Assembly: GCF_024679245.1 (NCBI RefSeq)
Contig: NC_090178.1
Coordinates: 50,662,466 to 50,726,465, forward strand
Length of the DNA stretch: 64,000 nucleotides
Origin: Pseudorasbora parva
Lineage: Eukaryota > Chordata > Actinopteri > Cypriniformes > Gobionidae
Direction of reading: 5' to 3'
Shown in pieces: positions 35,389 to 46,726 of the stretch. The notes below the pieces were generated by a model, which saw only the letters and a program-made list of their open reading frames with translations, ran no database searches and was not told the DNA's origin. Position numbers and translations under genes: made by a program. Position 1 is the stretch's first letter; the number at the start of each line of letters is the position of its first letter.

Positions 35389-36140
35389 TTAACCCTCTTG
35401 GCGCCACGGTCGAGTTTACTCGACAAGATGCGTCACTGAATAAAACGGCCGATTTTGTCAAATAGGGTGTCAAATTTCATTCAACCTCCCCTCCACTAGA
35501 TTGTAGACATGTTGTACTTCATCCCTGACTCATAAAAACATCATGATTCTATACAAAATATACGAGCAAGAGCGCAATGAATCAGTGTAAACAAAAGCGG
35601 AGCTGACGTGTGAGTGAGCTGTTTTATCAGAGCATTGTCAACGTCAGCGAGTATTTGCATTAGATTATTATTACTATTATTATGTTCTAATGGCATCAAT
35701 AAAGCTTACCCGCAATGAAGTGTTGGGTCTTCTATTCGCGGACCCTGATTCTGAAGGGAAATGTGAGATGACGGTGACTCTGAAAGTGAACTTACACAGT
35801 TTGTTTACTATTTACTATTTACCTGAACATGCAGTATTGTGCAATATAGCACACAGAAGGTGAGGGACATTTTGGGGGGAAAGAAGTGCTGCATTTTATC
35901 ATTTAGACATGTGGCTTTTCATGAAAATTCTATAATCCAAGATTGCCCCCACGCTATGACGTCATAATATGCAAATTAGATGGGAAAATGTAATCTCTAC
36001 ATAAACTTAGGGTCCTCCTTAATATTTCTCTAATTTACAGAAAGTTTCTATCTTTTATCAATTTTAAGATATAGCCTTTTGGAATTAAGATGTCAAAATC
36101 GAACGTTTTAGGAAAAAACCTCTGGCGCCTAAAGGGTTAA
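35389..36140. mobile_element. piggyBac-like non-autonomous element with TTAA sites
   Basis: TTAA lies on both sides. Ends are CCCTCTTGGCGCCACGG on the left and, on the other strand, CCCTTTAGGCGCCAGAGG on the right. CCC ends and TTAA targets are the piggyBac pattern. Inside, an ATG at 35690 opens a 57-codon frame beginning MASIKLTRNEVLGLLFADPD, which looks like the acidic N-terminus of a piggyBac transposase before the internal deletion. Confidence 0.7.
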
Positions 36141-36371
36141 GCTCCGCCCATCGACTCTATACACGATGTGATTGGCCCGACCAGAGTTTGGTTTTTACAG
36201 CTCAGAAGGGTATTGAGAGTTGCTAGACAAAACTCACGGGCAGATTAGATTTGCTGCCGCTAGGGTGCGTCTAGATTTCTAGGCTAAGTTAGACCCTTTT
36301 AACTCCACACATTAACAGCAACGCGTGCGGCATGACATCACTTTTCGTTCTTTAAATCAAGCCTGCAGCAC
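36141..36371. other. Unrecognised sequence
   Basis: Has the words GGTGCGTCTAGATTTCTAGG and CTGCCGCTAG that suggest an old MITE, but no ends could be set. Confidence 0.3.
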
Positions 36372-36383
36372 AGGCAAGCAGTC

Positions 36384-36408
36384 TGAAAAGGCAAACAAAA
36401 CAGAAGGG
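36384..36408. mobile_element. LTR fragment (left piece) split by nested hAT elements
   Basis: AAAAGGCAAACAAAACAGAAGG matches the LTR at 51431 onward. The rest of the same LTR resumes at 40274. The last eight bases, CAGAAGGG (36401-36408), are duplicated at 40274-40281. Confidence 0.7.
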
Positions 36409-36883
36409 TAGTGATGTTACGTATGACACTGAAGCTTCGATGTGCTAATTGCACTTGCGAGACAATTTCTAGTGAAGCTCCGTATCGGGTGTGTATTGGT
36501 TTCCTAGAGTCATGTGATCGATGAGAAATGAAGCCTCACTGTCTGTCCAATCACGTGTGCATTCCAATCACTTTGCGTCTCTGAAGGCTCAAACTCCAGT
36601 TCGAGTCCCTGCTGGCTCAGTCAGTCTAGTTGATGGGTTTGTGAGGAGAGTGCTGTACTTTAAGAGTTAATCAATACATTACATTTAGATAACCAAAATG
36701 TATTTGTCACTATTTATTTATTTGTCTCTGTTTTTGGTAAAACATTTGTCTCAGCCTTAGTCCTAATGGGTTGTAGCTATCTTAGCTATCAAAATCCAGT
36801 GTTCGGCACTTTGCGGACGTGAGTTTTTGTTGTAGATGTCTGTCTTTAAAAAAAAATAAAAAAAAAATTGTTGTGTACTGTGC

Positions 36884-37024
36884 TAATTAATTGAGATTTC
36901 TTACAGCTCTTACAGGTTTTTGGCCTTGTCTGTTCCGTTGTTTCTATTACTCTCCCCTTTTTTGTAAGTCGCTTTGGATAAAAGCGTCTGCTAAATGATT
37001 AAATGTAAATGTAAATGTAAATTT
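36884..37024 (+). mobile_element. LINE 3' tail fragment
   Basis: TTTCTTACAGCTCTTACAGG, then CGCTTTGGATAAAAGCGTCT and CTAAATG, ending in (TAAATG)n. The same 3' segment occurs at 58294-58420 (minus) and 59565-59612 (plus). Confidence 0.7.
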
Positions 37025-37636
37025 GCAATTTTTTTTAATGTAATTTGGTTTAAGGGGATAGGGTGCTGGTGTTTGGTGAAGCGTTTGTATTTAGAGTAAT
37101 GAAAGAAAAAGAGTAATAGCTGTTCCTTATCTGGGAATATTTTCAGTTTATATCTTCCAATGTGTGTATGCTTTACACAATAAATAAATGGGGAGCTACT
37201 GTCTAGGAGGAGAAATAGACTCTTTTCTGTCATTCACTGTACACAAGCATTATCACTGCTAAGTGTCATAAGCACATTTAATGATCATATCACACAACGT
37301 CCTTATTCACTATGTGTCTGTGGAGAGGATGCCTACATTAGATCTTCTTGAATCATATAAGCTCATATATTTTATTGTCACACTTTAATTGGTAAATTAA
37401 TTTATTTAATGGACAAATTAAACACAAACATGAAAGGCTTTTATTTGTACACATAGCATTGAAACGGTGGAGTGTGTTGTGATTGCTTTATCGGACAGAG
37501 CTTCTTCCACAGGCTTCTGCCCGCTTTATTTTCGATAAGCACCAGATGGCGCTGTTCTTGACACTCGCGACGCTTCGAATCTTTTCCCGAAACAGTCAGG
37601 GTAAAGCTACGGAGCCCCTTACATGACATTAAAGCC

Positions 37637-37827
37637 TAGTGATGTTAACAGTGATACCAAAGCTCCGAAGCTTGTGTCAAAAAAATTAAGTGAAGCTTTG
37701 TATCGATGCTTGATTCGTTCTATCAAAATCACGTGACCTATGACGTTTAGTTTCACAAGTGACTTCTTCATACTCTGACTCAAAAAGCACAACACGGGTG
37801 GTTAGAACTTTTGTATTGCGCTAGTTT

Positions 37828-37872
<45 letters not shown>

Positions 37873-38200
37873 TTAGACTACTTGCTTTATTCTGTATCAA
37901 GTTTTATTTGTTTATAAACAGGAAAAATGTCTGCATTCACAATACAAAATTTAGTTTCTAGGAGTATGCAATGGAACAGATTGTTGTCATGTATTAACAC
38001 AATGATTCATTCATTTTTACATCTATCCATTAATTTAGTTTTGTACTTAGAAAATGGTTGCAAAACATTTTGGGACACAGCGCTTTCCCTCACTTTCACC
38101 AGAAGAGGTCCTCATCGAGCTCTGATTTGAAAAGCTTCGCGTAACGAACTAACTTTTTTTCCGATTCAATTGTGCTGAAAGCTTCACATCGCCATCACTA
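37637..38200. mobile_element. hAT element D, inside element A
   Basis: Begins TAGTGATG and ends CATCACTA. Flanks TTAAAGCC and GTGAAGCC agree at six of eight positions, a decayed duplication. The left subterminal sequence is related to that of element A. It contains a (GT)20 run. Confidence 0.6.
37831..37870. repeat. (GT)n microsatellite
   Basis: Forty bases of pure GT. Confidence 0.97.
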
Positions 38201-38222
38201 GTGAAGCCTCACTGCTTCATGA

Positions 38223-40244
38223 TAGTGATGTAAGGTTCTTGAATGAATCGTTCTTTTGAGCCGGTTCTCAGCAAGTAACCGGTCGAGCCGGTTCACAATC
38301 GAACTGTAGTTCTGTGTTGATGATGGAAGACGCAAAAGCCGAAGTAGCACGTCCGACTGAAAAAGAACCAACTGAGGCGGTTCAAAAATCTGGTTTGCAG
38401 AGGATTTCCAAGGCGAGGCTGATTGATTTGACGACGCAAGTCTGAGGCACGTAGACTACTGGAAAATGCTTATGAGGATGACTACTGTTATTAAATAACA
38501 TTTAATTAAAACTTGCAAAAACCATACATTTTACTGTAATTTCTTATGCATGCAGATTATTGTAAAGCAAAAAGTTTCTAAGACTTCTAAGTATTCTTTC
38601 TATAGCCTATAGCTACTTTAGACATGTAACATCTGCGTTTGTTGATCAGTGCATGTAATATGTACTGTTGCGCAATTTTCAGTTGAATCCGACGTGAAGG
38701 ATAAATTAATTAACTGACCACAACACAAACACCATTAAGTGAATGAAAGGCAAAAATCAGAACACGCTCTCACGCAAACAACTACTTGATTATTTCAATA
38801 TGCATTTATTCAGATTATTACTTTATTTGAATGTTCCCTTTATATAACATGACACAGAGGAATGTATTAAAAAGCATGAAAAATGCTTAGTGACCAGTGG
38901 TGGAAAGAGTACTGAAAAAGCATACTCAAGTAGAAGTACTGTTACTTGTCAAAGTAGGAGTAAAACGTAGACCTTTTAAAAGTACTCAAGAGTAGTGAGT
39001 ATGTATGACCTTATACCCTGCTGATTAAAAATGTAGCTTACTCTTTAATGGAAGATTCTCAGTAAGAACAAAAACATGATGTCACCAAAAAATAGTTTAA
39101 TATTTCTTTCAATATTTAGTTTTATTTTAGACTGTTAGCACTAAGAATATAGCCATGTAATATTTTAGAAATCAACCAATAATCTGGTAACATTTATGAC
39201 AACCATTCTGTTTTCTTGCAGTTAATTAAAAAAGGTTGCAAAGCGTTGTACATTAACAATTTCACGTTAAAAAAAATGTATAAATGATCTTTCTTTTCAA
39301 GACGCATTCGTGCTTTAATTTCAATGGACGTTTTCTCTGTAAAAACAATAGAAATAAGAATTGAGTAACATCGAGTAAATGGTTTTCACCACTGATTATT
39401 TTTGCTTGGAATTAAAAAATAAACCTTATTTAAATATAAATCTGATGTTTCATAAAAGTTATTTGCTATATACATGGCCCGCAATTTTAAATCGCCATGT
39501 GAGAACACATTACATTAAAAGGTACACTTCAGTAAACTGACAGAAAGCAGGTTTAATGCGTTTACATGTTAAACGAAATTGACGTAAGGGACAAAGATCT
39601 AGCAGTGACCATCAGTTAATGCCTAACGCACTTTGAAGCCTGGCAAACAATCGAGCTAAATGAAGAGTTTCCAGCAGATGGCACTGTGACCTTGTACAGC
39701 GCTAACAGACAACAGACTGACTATTTATGCATGTATTAGAAAACTTAATTTAATTTAAATTTAAGGCAATTTGACGATTGCAGTCATCATACAGTAGCCA
39801 GCACTTACCCCCTTTCATAAAGCGCGCTTGCCTCTCACTCTCACACTGGCCGCTATGGTTAATTTGACGGAAGTGCGCGTGACGCATGGACGCACAGGAC
39901 TGATTATTCGTCTTAGCCAATCACGTTGACAGGAAAATAAATAAATATAATGTAGCGATGGCAGGTTTAGGGAAAATAACACAGTAAAAGTACATACAGC
40001 ACTTAAAATGTACTCAAATAAAAGTACACTGTTTTTAAACTACTTAAAAAAAGTACAATTCCTGAGAAAAACTACTCAATTACAGTAACGAGAGTATTTG
40101 TAATTCGTTACATTACACCACTGATAGTGACATCATTGCATGATGAGGTCAGGAACCTACGAATCGGCTTTATGAACCGGGTCATTGAGCAGAACTGTCC
40201 AAGAAGAACCGGTTCACAGAAATGAATCTGACTTTGCATCACTA
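38223..40244. mobile_element. hAT element B, inside element A
   Basis: Begins TAGTGATGTAAGG and ends TTGCATCACTA; the 8-bp duplication CTTCATGA is perfect (38215-38222 and 40245-40252). Subterminal words with AACCGGTT or GAGCCGGTTC occur at both ends. It holds element C. Confidence 0.85.
38895..40123. mobile_element. hAT element C, inside element B
   Basis: Begins CAGTGGTGGAAAGAGTACTG and ends with the complement of CAGTGGTGTAATGTAACG. Flanking octamers TTAGTGAC (38887-38894) and ATAGTGAC (40124-40131) agree at seven of eight. Repeated AAAAGTAC and ACTCAAGTA words near both ends are probable subterminal sites. 1229 bp, no transposase frame. Confidence 0.85.
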
Positions 40245-40273
40245 CTTCATGAGGCTTCATTTCCCCATCCCTA

Positions 40274-40541
40274 CAGAAGGGACAGGCAAAAGGGAGGGTA
40301 TTTGACAAAGAAGGCAAGAAATCCAAGAACCATGAAACCGCTCAGAAAGGCAGTTATTACACAAAACAAGACTTCACAAAGAATGACAGAGATATCCAGG
40401 CTTATATAGGCAGAGGTAATGAGGTGATAAGACACAGGTGTAAACAGTGAGTGCTAATGAGCCCAGGCAAAGGATTATGGGTAATGTAGTCTATGATAGA
40501 ATAACAGTCCAGGTTGGAGTGCCCTCTGGTGGTGAACTGGG
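40274..40541. mobile_element. LTR fragment (right piece)
   Basis: Matches the LTR at 51440-51715 with scattered changes (AAGGCAAGAAAT, CGCTCAGAAAGGCAGT, GGTGTAAACAGTGAGTGCTA, GTGCCCTCTGGTGGTGA). With 36384-36408 it forms part of one LTR interrupted by hAT element A; no internal region is attached. Confidence 0.8.
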
Positions 40542-40548
40542 ACAAAAT

Positions 40549-40874
40549 TATTTAGTATTTTTGTCTTGTTTTTAGTCTAAATATCTAAAAATTCTTGCAT
40601 TAAGAAACATTTACTAGACAAGTAAAAATTATTGTCTTGTTTTGGAAAAAAAATAACTCAAAATTAAGAAAGTTTTTGCCTAATAATATTTTAAGATTAT
40701 TTTTCTCACCCCATTGGCAGATTATTTTGCTTATTTTAAATAAAAACTCTCTTGATTTTGAGTTATTTTTTCCTAAAACAAGACAATTACTTTTGCTTGT
40801 CTAGTAAATACTTTAGATGTTTTGACTAGAAATAAGACAAAAATACTAAGTAAGAAAAGCATTTTTTGCAGTGA
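40549..40874. mobile_element. Palindromic MITE, family A
   Basis: Carries TTTACTAGACAAG arms on both sides and one CACCCCATTGGCAGATTATT; ends AAAGCATTTTTTGCAGTG. One inner arm is deleted relative to 9432-9884. Confidence 0.75.
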
Positions 40875-41631
40875 ACCTTTTAGGGGTTCCTAATACGTAG
40901 CACTGATAGAACCTTTTCTTCTAAGAGTGTAGTTTATAGATAGCAGTAAGGCTAACATATTCATATTAAAAGCCAAACACTTTTTGATTTCATGGGGACT
41001 TTAACAGCCCCAGTGAGTCCTCAGAGCAGCCTGAACATGCTCATCATATGCTCCATGATTGTGGTGTGTGTTTGGCAAGAGATGAGTGGAGCAGAGACCC
41101 GCCACAGGCCTCATTATCCGGCTCATCGCAGCAGGCTCTTCTCTGTGTGTCAGAGTCAACTCAATACCCTTGGCATGTGTGCGGTTAACAGATGCCTTCT
41201 GCTGTCAGACTAACGCCTTCTTTAGATTTTACACACCACTGCTTACGGTTACGGACGCATGTCGCTATGGAAACATTGTCCATCTCTACATCACACCAGA
41301 AATACGTTCCCTTGTCAAGCTAATTATAGCATATTGCTTTTCTTGTCAAACAGAAGAGGGGTGGAAGTGCTTTGGTGTAATTATGGGGACACACTGTTTG
41401 TCGTGCTGTGTGGCGAAATTAAAGAGCACTGTGATGGACTTTGCATGTCAAAATATGTATTGATGAAAAGACTCGTTCTGCAGTCATAGGGCCTGTGATG
41501 GGAATTTAGAAGGCTGGGATGAGGAGAAGATATCCATAAGGTGCATGATATGGTCATGATAAAATAAACTCTTCCCTAGTGTCCCGTGCCTCCTACAACA
41601 GCTGAGGATAAAGCATTTCAAACTGATAATT
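40875..41631. other. Unrecognised, mostly unique-looking sequence
   Basis: 40876-40932 holds a short fragment of a MITE with AACCTTTTAGGGGTTCC and TCTAAGAGTGTAG. From about 40990 to 41500 the sequence is less repetitive and two overlapping frames (73-125 codons) are open, without motifs. I do not call a gene. Confidence 0.4.
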
Positions 41632-41767
41632 CGGCCCCACTTTATATTAGGTGGCCTTAAGTACTATGTACTTACATTTAAAAAATAAGTGGACTTTGTG
41701 GAGATAAATGGACTTACTGTGTTCAAATTGTATTGCAAAGCACTTTTGCTGATATTGAGGTGAGATA

Positions 41768-44700
41768 CAGGTAAAGTTAGGGTCAGGTGTGGTGGTGTGG
41801 GTCAGTTTAAGGGAAGGGTTAGGGTCAGGTGTGGTGGTGTGGGTCAGTTTAAGGGTAGAGTTAGGGACAGGTGTGGTGGTGTGGGTCAGTTTAAGGGTAG
41901 AGTTAGGGTCAGGTGTGGTGGTGTGGGTCAGTTTAAGGGTAGAGTTAGGGTCAGGTGTGGTGGTGTGGGTCAGTTTAAGGGTAGAGTTAGGGACAGGTGT
42001 GGTGGTGTGGGTCAGTTTAAGGGTAAAGTTAGGGTCAAGTGTGGTGGTGTGGGTCAGTTTAAGGGTAGAGTTAGGGACAGGTGTGGTGGTGTGGGTCAGT
42101 TTAAGGGTAGAGTTAGGGACAGGTGTGGTGGTGTGGGTCAGTTTAAGGGTAAAGTTAGGGTCAAGTGTGGTGGTGTGGGTCAGTTTAAGGGTAGAGTTAG
42201 GGACAGGTGTGGTGGTGTGGGTCAGTTTAAGGGTAGAGTTACGGTCAGGTGTGGTGGTGTGGGTCAGTTTAAGGGTAGAGTTAGGGACAGGTGTGGTGGT
42301 GTGGGTCAGTTTAAGGGTAGAGTTACGGTCAGGTGTGGTGGTGTGGGTCAGTTTAAGGGTAGAGTTAGGGACAGGTGTGGTGGTGTGGGTCAGTTTAAGG
42401 GTAAAGTTAGGGTCAAGTGTGGTGGTGTGGGTCAGTTTAAGGGTAGAGTTAGGGACAGGTGTGGTGGTGTGGGTCAGTTTAAGGGTAGAGTTACGGTCAG
42501 GTGTGGTGGTGTGGGTCAGTTTAAGGGTAGAGTTAGGGTCAGGTGTGGTGGTGTGGGTCAGTTTAAGGGTAGAGTTAGGGACAGGTGTGGTGGTGTGGGT
42601 CAGTTTAAGGGTAGAGTTAGGGTCAGGTGTGGTGGTGTGGGTCAGTTTAAGGGTAGAGTTAGGGACAGGTGTGGTGGTGTGGGTCAGTTTAAGGGTAAAG
42701 TTAGGGTCAAGTGTGGTGGTGTGGGTCAGTTTAAGGGTAGAGTTAGGGTCAGGTGTGGTGGTGTGGGTCAGTTTAAGGGTAGAGTTAGGGACAGGTGTGG
42801 TGGTGTGGGTCAGTTTAAGGGTAGAGTTAGGGTCAGGTGTGGTGGTGTGGGTCAGTTTAAGGGTAGAGTTAGGGTCAGGTGTGGTGGTGTGGGTCAGTTT
42901 AAGGGTAGAGTTAGGGTCAGGTGTGGTGGTGTGGGTCAGTTTAAGGGTAGAGTTAGGGTCAGGTGTGGTGGTGTGGGTCAGTTTAAGGGTAGAGTTAGGG
43001 TCAGGTGTGGTGGTGTGGGTCAGTTTAAGGGAAGGGTTAGGGACAGGTGTGGTGGTGTGGGTCAGTTTAAGGGTAGAGTTAGGGTCAGGTGTGGTGGTGT
43101 GGGTCAGTTTAAGGGTAGAGTTAGGGACAGGTGTGGTGGTGTGGGTCAGTTTAAGGGTAAAGTTAGGGTCAGGTGTGGTGGTGTGGGTCAGTTTAAGGGT
43201 AGAGTTAGGGTCAGGTGTGGTGGTGTGGGTCAGTTTAAGGGTAGAGTTAGGGTCAGGTGTGGTGGTGTGGGTCAGTTTAAGGGTAGAGTTAGGGACAGGT
43301 GTGGTGGTGTGGGTCAGTTTAAGGGAAGGGTTAGGGACAGGTGTGGTGGTGTGGGTCAGTTTAAGGGAAGGGTTAGGGTCAGGTGTGGTGGTGTGGGTCA
43401 GTTTAAGGGTAGAGTTAGGGACAGGTGTGGTGGTGTGGGTCAGTTTAAGGGTAGAGTTAGGGACAGGTGTGGTGGTGTGGGTCAGTTTAAGGGTAGAGTT
43501 AGGGACAGGTGTGGTGGTGTGGGTCAGTTTAAGGGTAGAGTTAGGGTCAGGTGTGGTGGTGTGGGTCAGTTTAAGGGTAGAGTTAGGGTCAGGTGTGGTG
43601 GTGTGGGTCAGTTTAAGAGTAGAGTTAGGGTCAGGTGTGGTGGTGTGGGTCAGTTTAAGGGAAGGGTTAGGGACAGGTGTGGTGGTGTGGGTCAGTTTAA
43701 GGGTAGAGTTAGGGTCAGGTGTGGTGGTGTGGGTCAGTTTAAGGGTAGAGTTAGGGTCAGGTGTGGTGGTGTGGGTCAGTTTAAGGGTAAAGTTAGGGTC
43801 AGGTGTGGTGGTGTGGGTCAGTTTAAGGGTAGAGTTAGGGTCAGGTGTGGTGGTGTGGGTCAGTTTAAGGGTAGAGTTAGGGTCAGGTGTGGTGGTGTGG
43901 GTCAGTTTAAGGGTAGAGTTAGGGTCAGGTGTGGTGGTGTGGGTCAGTTTAAGGGTAGAGTTAGGGTCAGGTGTGGTGGTGTGGGTCAGTTTAAGGGAAG
44001 GGTTAGGGACAGGTGTGGTGGTGTGGGTCAGTTTAAGGGTGGAGTTAGGGTCAGGTGTGGTGGTGTGGGTCAGTTTAAGGGTAGAGTTAGGGACAGGTGT
44101 GGTGGTGTGGGTCAGTTTAAGGGTAAAGTTAGGGTCAGGTGTGGTGGTGTGGGTCAGTTTAAGGGTAGAGTTAGGGACAGGTGTGGTGGTGTGGGTCAGT
44201 TTAAGGGTAGAGTTAGGGACAGGTGTGGTGGTGTGGGTCAGTTTAAGGGTAGAGTTAGGGACAGGTGTGGTGGTGTGGGTCAGTTTAAGGGTAGAGTTAG
44301 GGACAGGTGTGGTGGTGTGGGTCAGTTTAAGGGTAGAGTTAGGGACAGGTGTGGTGGTGTGGGTCAGTTTAAGGGTAGAGTTAGGGACAGGTGTGGTGGT
44401 GTGCGTCAGTTTAAGGGTAGAGTTAGGGTCAGGTGTGGTGGTGTGGGTCAGTTTAAGGGTAGAGTTAGGGTCAGGTGTGGTGGTGTGGGTCAGTTTAAGG
44501 GTAGAGTTAGGGTCAGGTGTGGTGGTGTGGGTCAGTTTAAGGGTAGAGTTAGGGTCAGGTGTGGTGGTGTGGGTCAGTTTAAGGGTAGAGTTAGGGTCAG
44601 GTGTGGTGGTGTGGGTCAGTTTAAGGGTAGAGTTAGGGTCAGGTGTGGTGGTGTGGGTCAGTTTAAGGGAAGGGTTAGGGACAGGTGTGGTGGTGTGGGT

Positions 44701-46726
44701 CAGTTTAAGGGTAGAGTTAGGGTCAGGTGTGGTGGTGTGGGTCAGTTTAAGGGTAGAGTTAGGGTCAGGTGTGGTGGTGTGGGTCAGTTTAAGGGTAAAG
44801 TTAGGGTCAGGTGTGGTGGTGTGGGTCAGTTTAAGGGTAGAGTTAGGGTCAGGTGTGGTGGTGTGGGTCAGTTTAAGGGTAGAGTTAGGGTCAGGTGTGG
44901 TGGTGTGGGTCAGTTTAAGGGTAGAGTTAGGGTCAGGTGTGGTGGTGTGGGTCAGTTTAAGGGTAGAGTTAGGGTCAGGTGTGGTGGTGTGGGTCAGTTT
45001 AAGGGTAGAGTTAGGGACAGGTGTGGTGGTGTGGGTCAGTTTAAGGGTAAAGTTAGGGTCAGGTGTGGTGGTGTGGGTCAGTTTAAGGGTAGAGTTAGGG
45101 ACAGGTGTGGTGGTGTGGGTCAGTTTAAGGGTAGAGTTAGGGACAGGTGTGGTGGTGTGGGTCAGTTTAAGGGTAGAGTTAGGGACAGGTGTGGTGGTGT
45201 GGGTCAGTTTAAGGGTAGAGTTAGGGACAGGTGTGGTGGTGTGGGTCAGTTTAAGGGTAGAGTTAGGGACAGGTGTGGTGGTGTGGGTCAGTTTAAGGGT
45301 AGAGTTAGGGACAGGTGTGGTGGTGTGGGTCAGTTTAAGGGTAGAGTTAGGGTCAGGTGTGGTGGTGTGGGTCAGTTTAAGGGTAGAGTTAGGGTCAGGT
45401 GTGGTGGTGTGGGTCAGTTTAAGGGTAGAGTTAGGGTCAGGTGTGGTGGTGTGGGTCAGTTTAAGGGTAGAGTTAGGGTCAGGTGTGGTGGTGTGGGTCA
45501 GTTTAAGGGTAGAGTTAGGGACAGGTGTGGTGGTGTGGGACAGTTTAAGGGTAGAGTTAGGGACAGGTGTGGTGGTGTGGGTCAGTTTAAGAGTAGAGTT
45601 AGGGACAGGTGTGGTGGTGTGGGACAGTTTAAGGGTAGAGTTAGGGACAGGTGTGGTGGTGTGGGTCAGTTTAAGGGTAGAGTTAGGGACAGGTGTGGTG
45701 GTGTGGGTCAGTTTAAGGGTAGAGTTAGGGACAGGTGTGGTGGTGTGGGTCAGTTTAAGGGTAGAGTTAGGGTCAGGTGTGGTGGTGTGGGTCAGTTTAA
45801 GGGTAGAGTTAGGGTCAGGTGTGGTGGTGTGGGTCAGTTTAAGGGTAGAGTTAGGGTCAGGTGTGGTGGTGTGGGTCAGTTTAAGGGTAGAGTTAGGGAC
45901 AGGTGTGGTGGTGTGGGTCAGTTTAAGGGTAGAGTTAGGGACAGGTGTGGTGATGTGGGTCAGTTTAGGGTAGAGTAAGGGACAGGTGTGGTGGTGTGGG
46001 TCAGTTTAAGGGTAGAGTTAGGGACAGGTGTGGTGGTGTGGGTCAGTTTAAGGGTAGAGTTAGGGTCAGGTGTGGTGGTGTGGGTCAGTTTAAGGGTAGA
46101 GTTAGGGTCAGGTGTGGTGGTGTGGGTCAGTTTAAGGGTAGAGTTAGGGTCAGGTGTGGTGGTGTGGGTCAGTTTAAGGGTAGAGTTAGGGACAGGTGTG
46201 GTGGTGTGGGTCAGTTTAAGGGTAGAGTTAGGGTCAGGTGTGGTGGTGTGGGTCAGTTTAAGGGTAGAGTTAGGGACAGGTGTGGTGGTGTGGGTCAGTT
46301 TAAGGGTAGAGTTAGGGACAGGTGTGGTGGTGTGGGTCAGTTTAAGGGTAGAGTTAGGGTCAGGTGTGGTGGTGTGGGTCAGTTTAAGGGTAGAGTTAGG
46401 GACAGGTGTGGTGGTGTGGGTCAGTTTAAGGGTAGAGTTAGGGTCAGGTGTGGTGGTGTGGGTCAGTTTAAGGGTAGAGTTAGGGTCAGGTGTGGTGGTG
46501 TGGGTCAGTTTAAGGGTAGAGTTAGAGACAGGTGTGGTGGTGTGGGTCAGTTTAAGGGTAGAGTTAGGGTCAGGTGTGGTGGTGTGGGTCAGTTTAAGGG
46601 TAGAGTTAGGGTCAGGTGTGGTGGTGTGGGTCAGTTTAAGGGTAGAGTTAGAGACAGGTGTGGTGGTGTGGGTCAGTTTAAGGGTAGAGTTAGAGACAGG
46701 TGTGGTGGTGTGGGTCAGTTTAAGGC
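41768..46726. repeat. Minisatellite, 42-bp unit, about 118 copies
   Basis: The unit holds GTGTGGTGGTGTGGGTCAG, TTTAAGGGTAGA and GTTAGGGTCAG or GTTAGGGACAG; the T/A difference, AAAGTT for AGAGTT and GGAAGGG for GGTAGAG are the main variants. Long blocks share the same order of variants (for example around 42990-43800, 43640-44450 and 44650-45350), showing growth by duplication of multi-unit blocks. TTAGGG occurs once per unit but not in tandem. The 42-bp length is divisible by three, so frames of about 1,390 codons are open; these are not genes. Confidence 0.95.

Larger units (their letters stand above)
36409..40273. mobile_element. hAT element A (outer)
   Basis: Ends are TAGTGATG and, on the other strand, TAGGGATG; the 8-bp target duplication is CAGAAGGG (36401-36408 and 40274-40281). 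It interrupts an LTR fragment. Its interior has been filled by further hAT elements (37637-38200 and 38223-40244). No transposase frame remains in its own sequence. Confidence 0.75.

Noticed and set aside
40992..41489. Overlapping plus-strand frames of 73-125 codons in unique-looking DNA
   Set aside because: Three frames are open over the same stretch and none has a recognisable domain or exon-like borders.
41768..46726. Telomere or interstitial telomeric repeat
   Set aside because: TTAGGG occurs once per 42-bp unit but never in tandem; the array lies between transposon ends.
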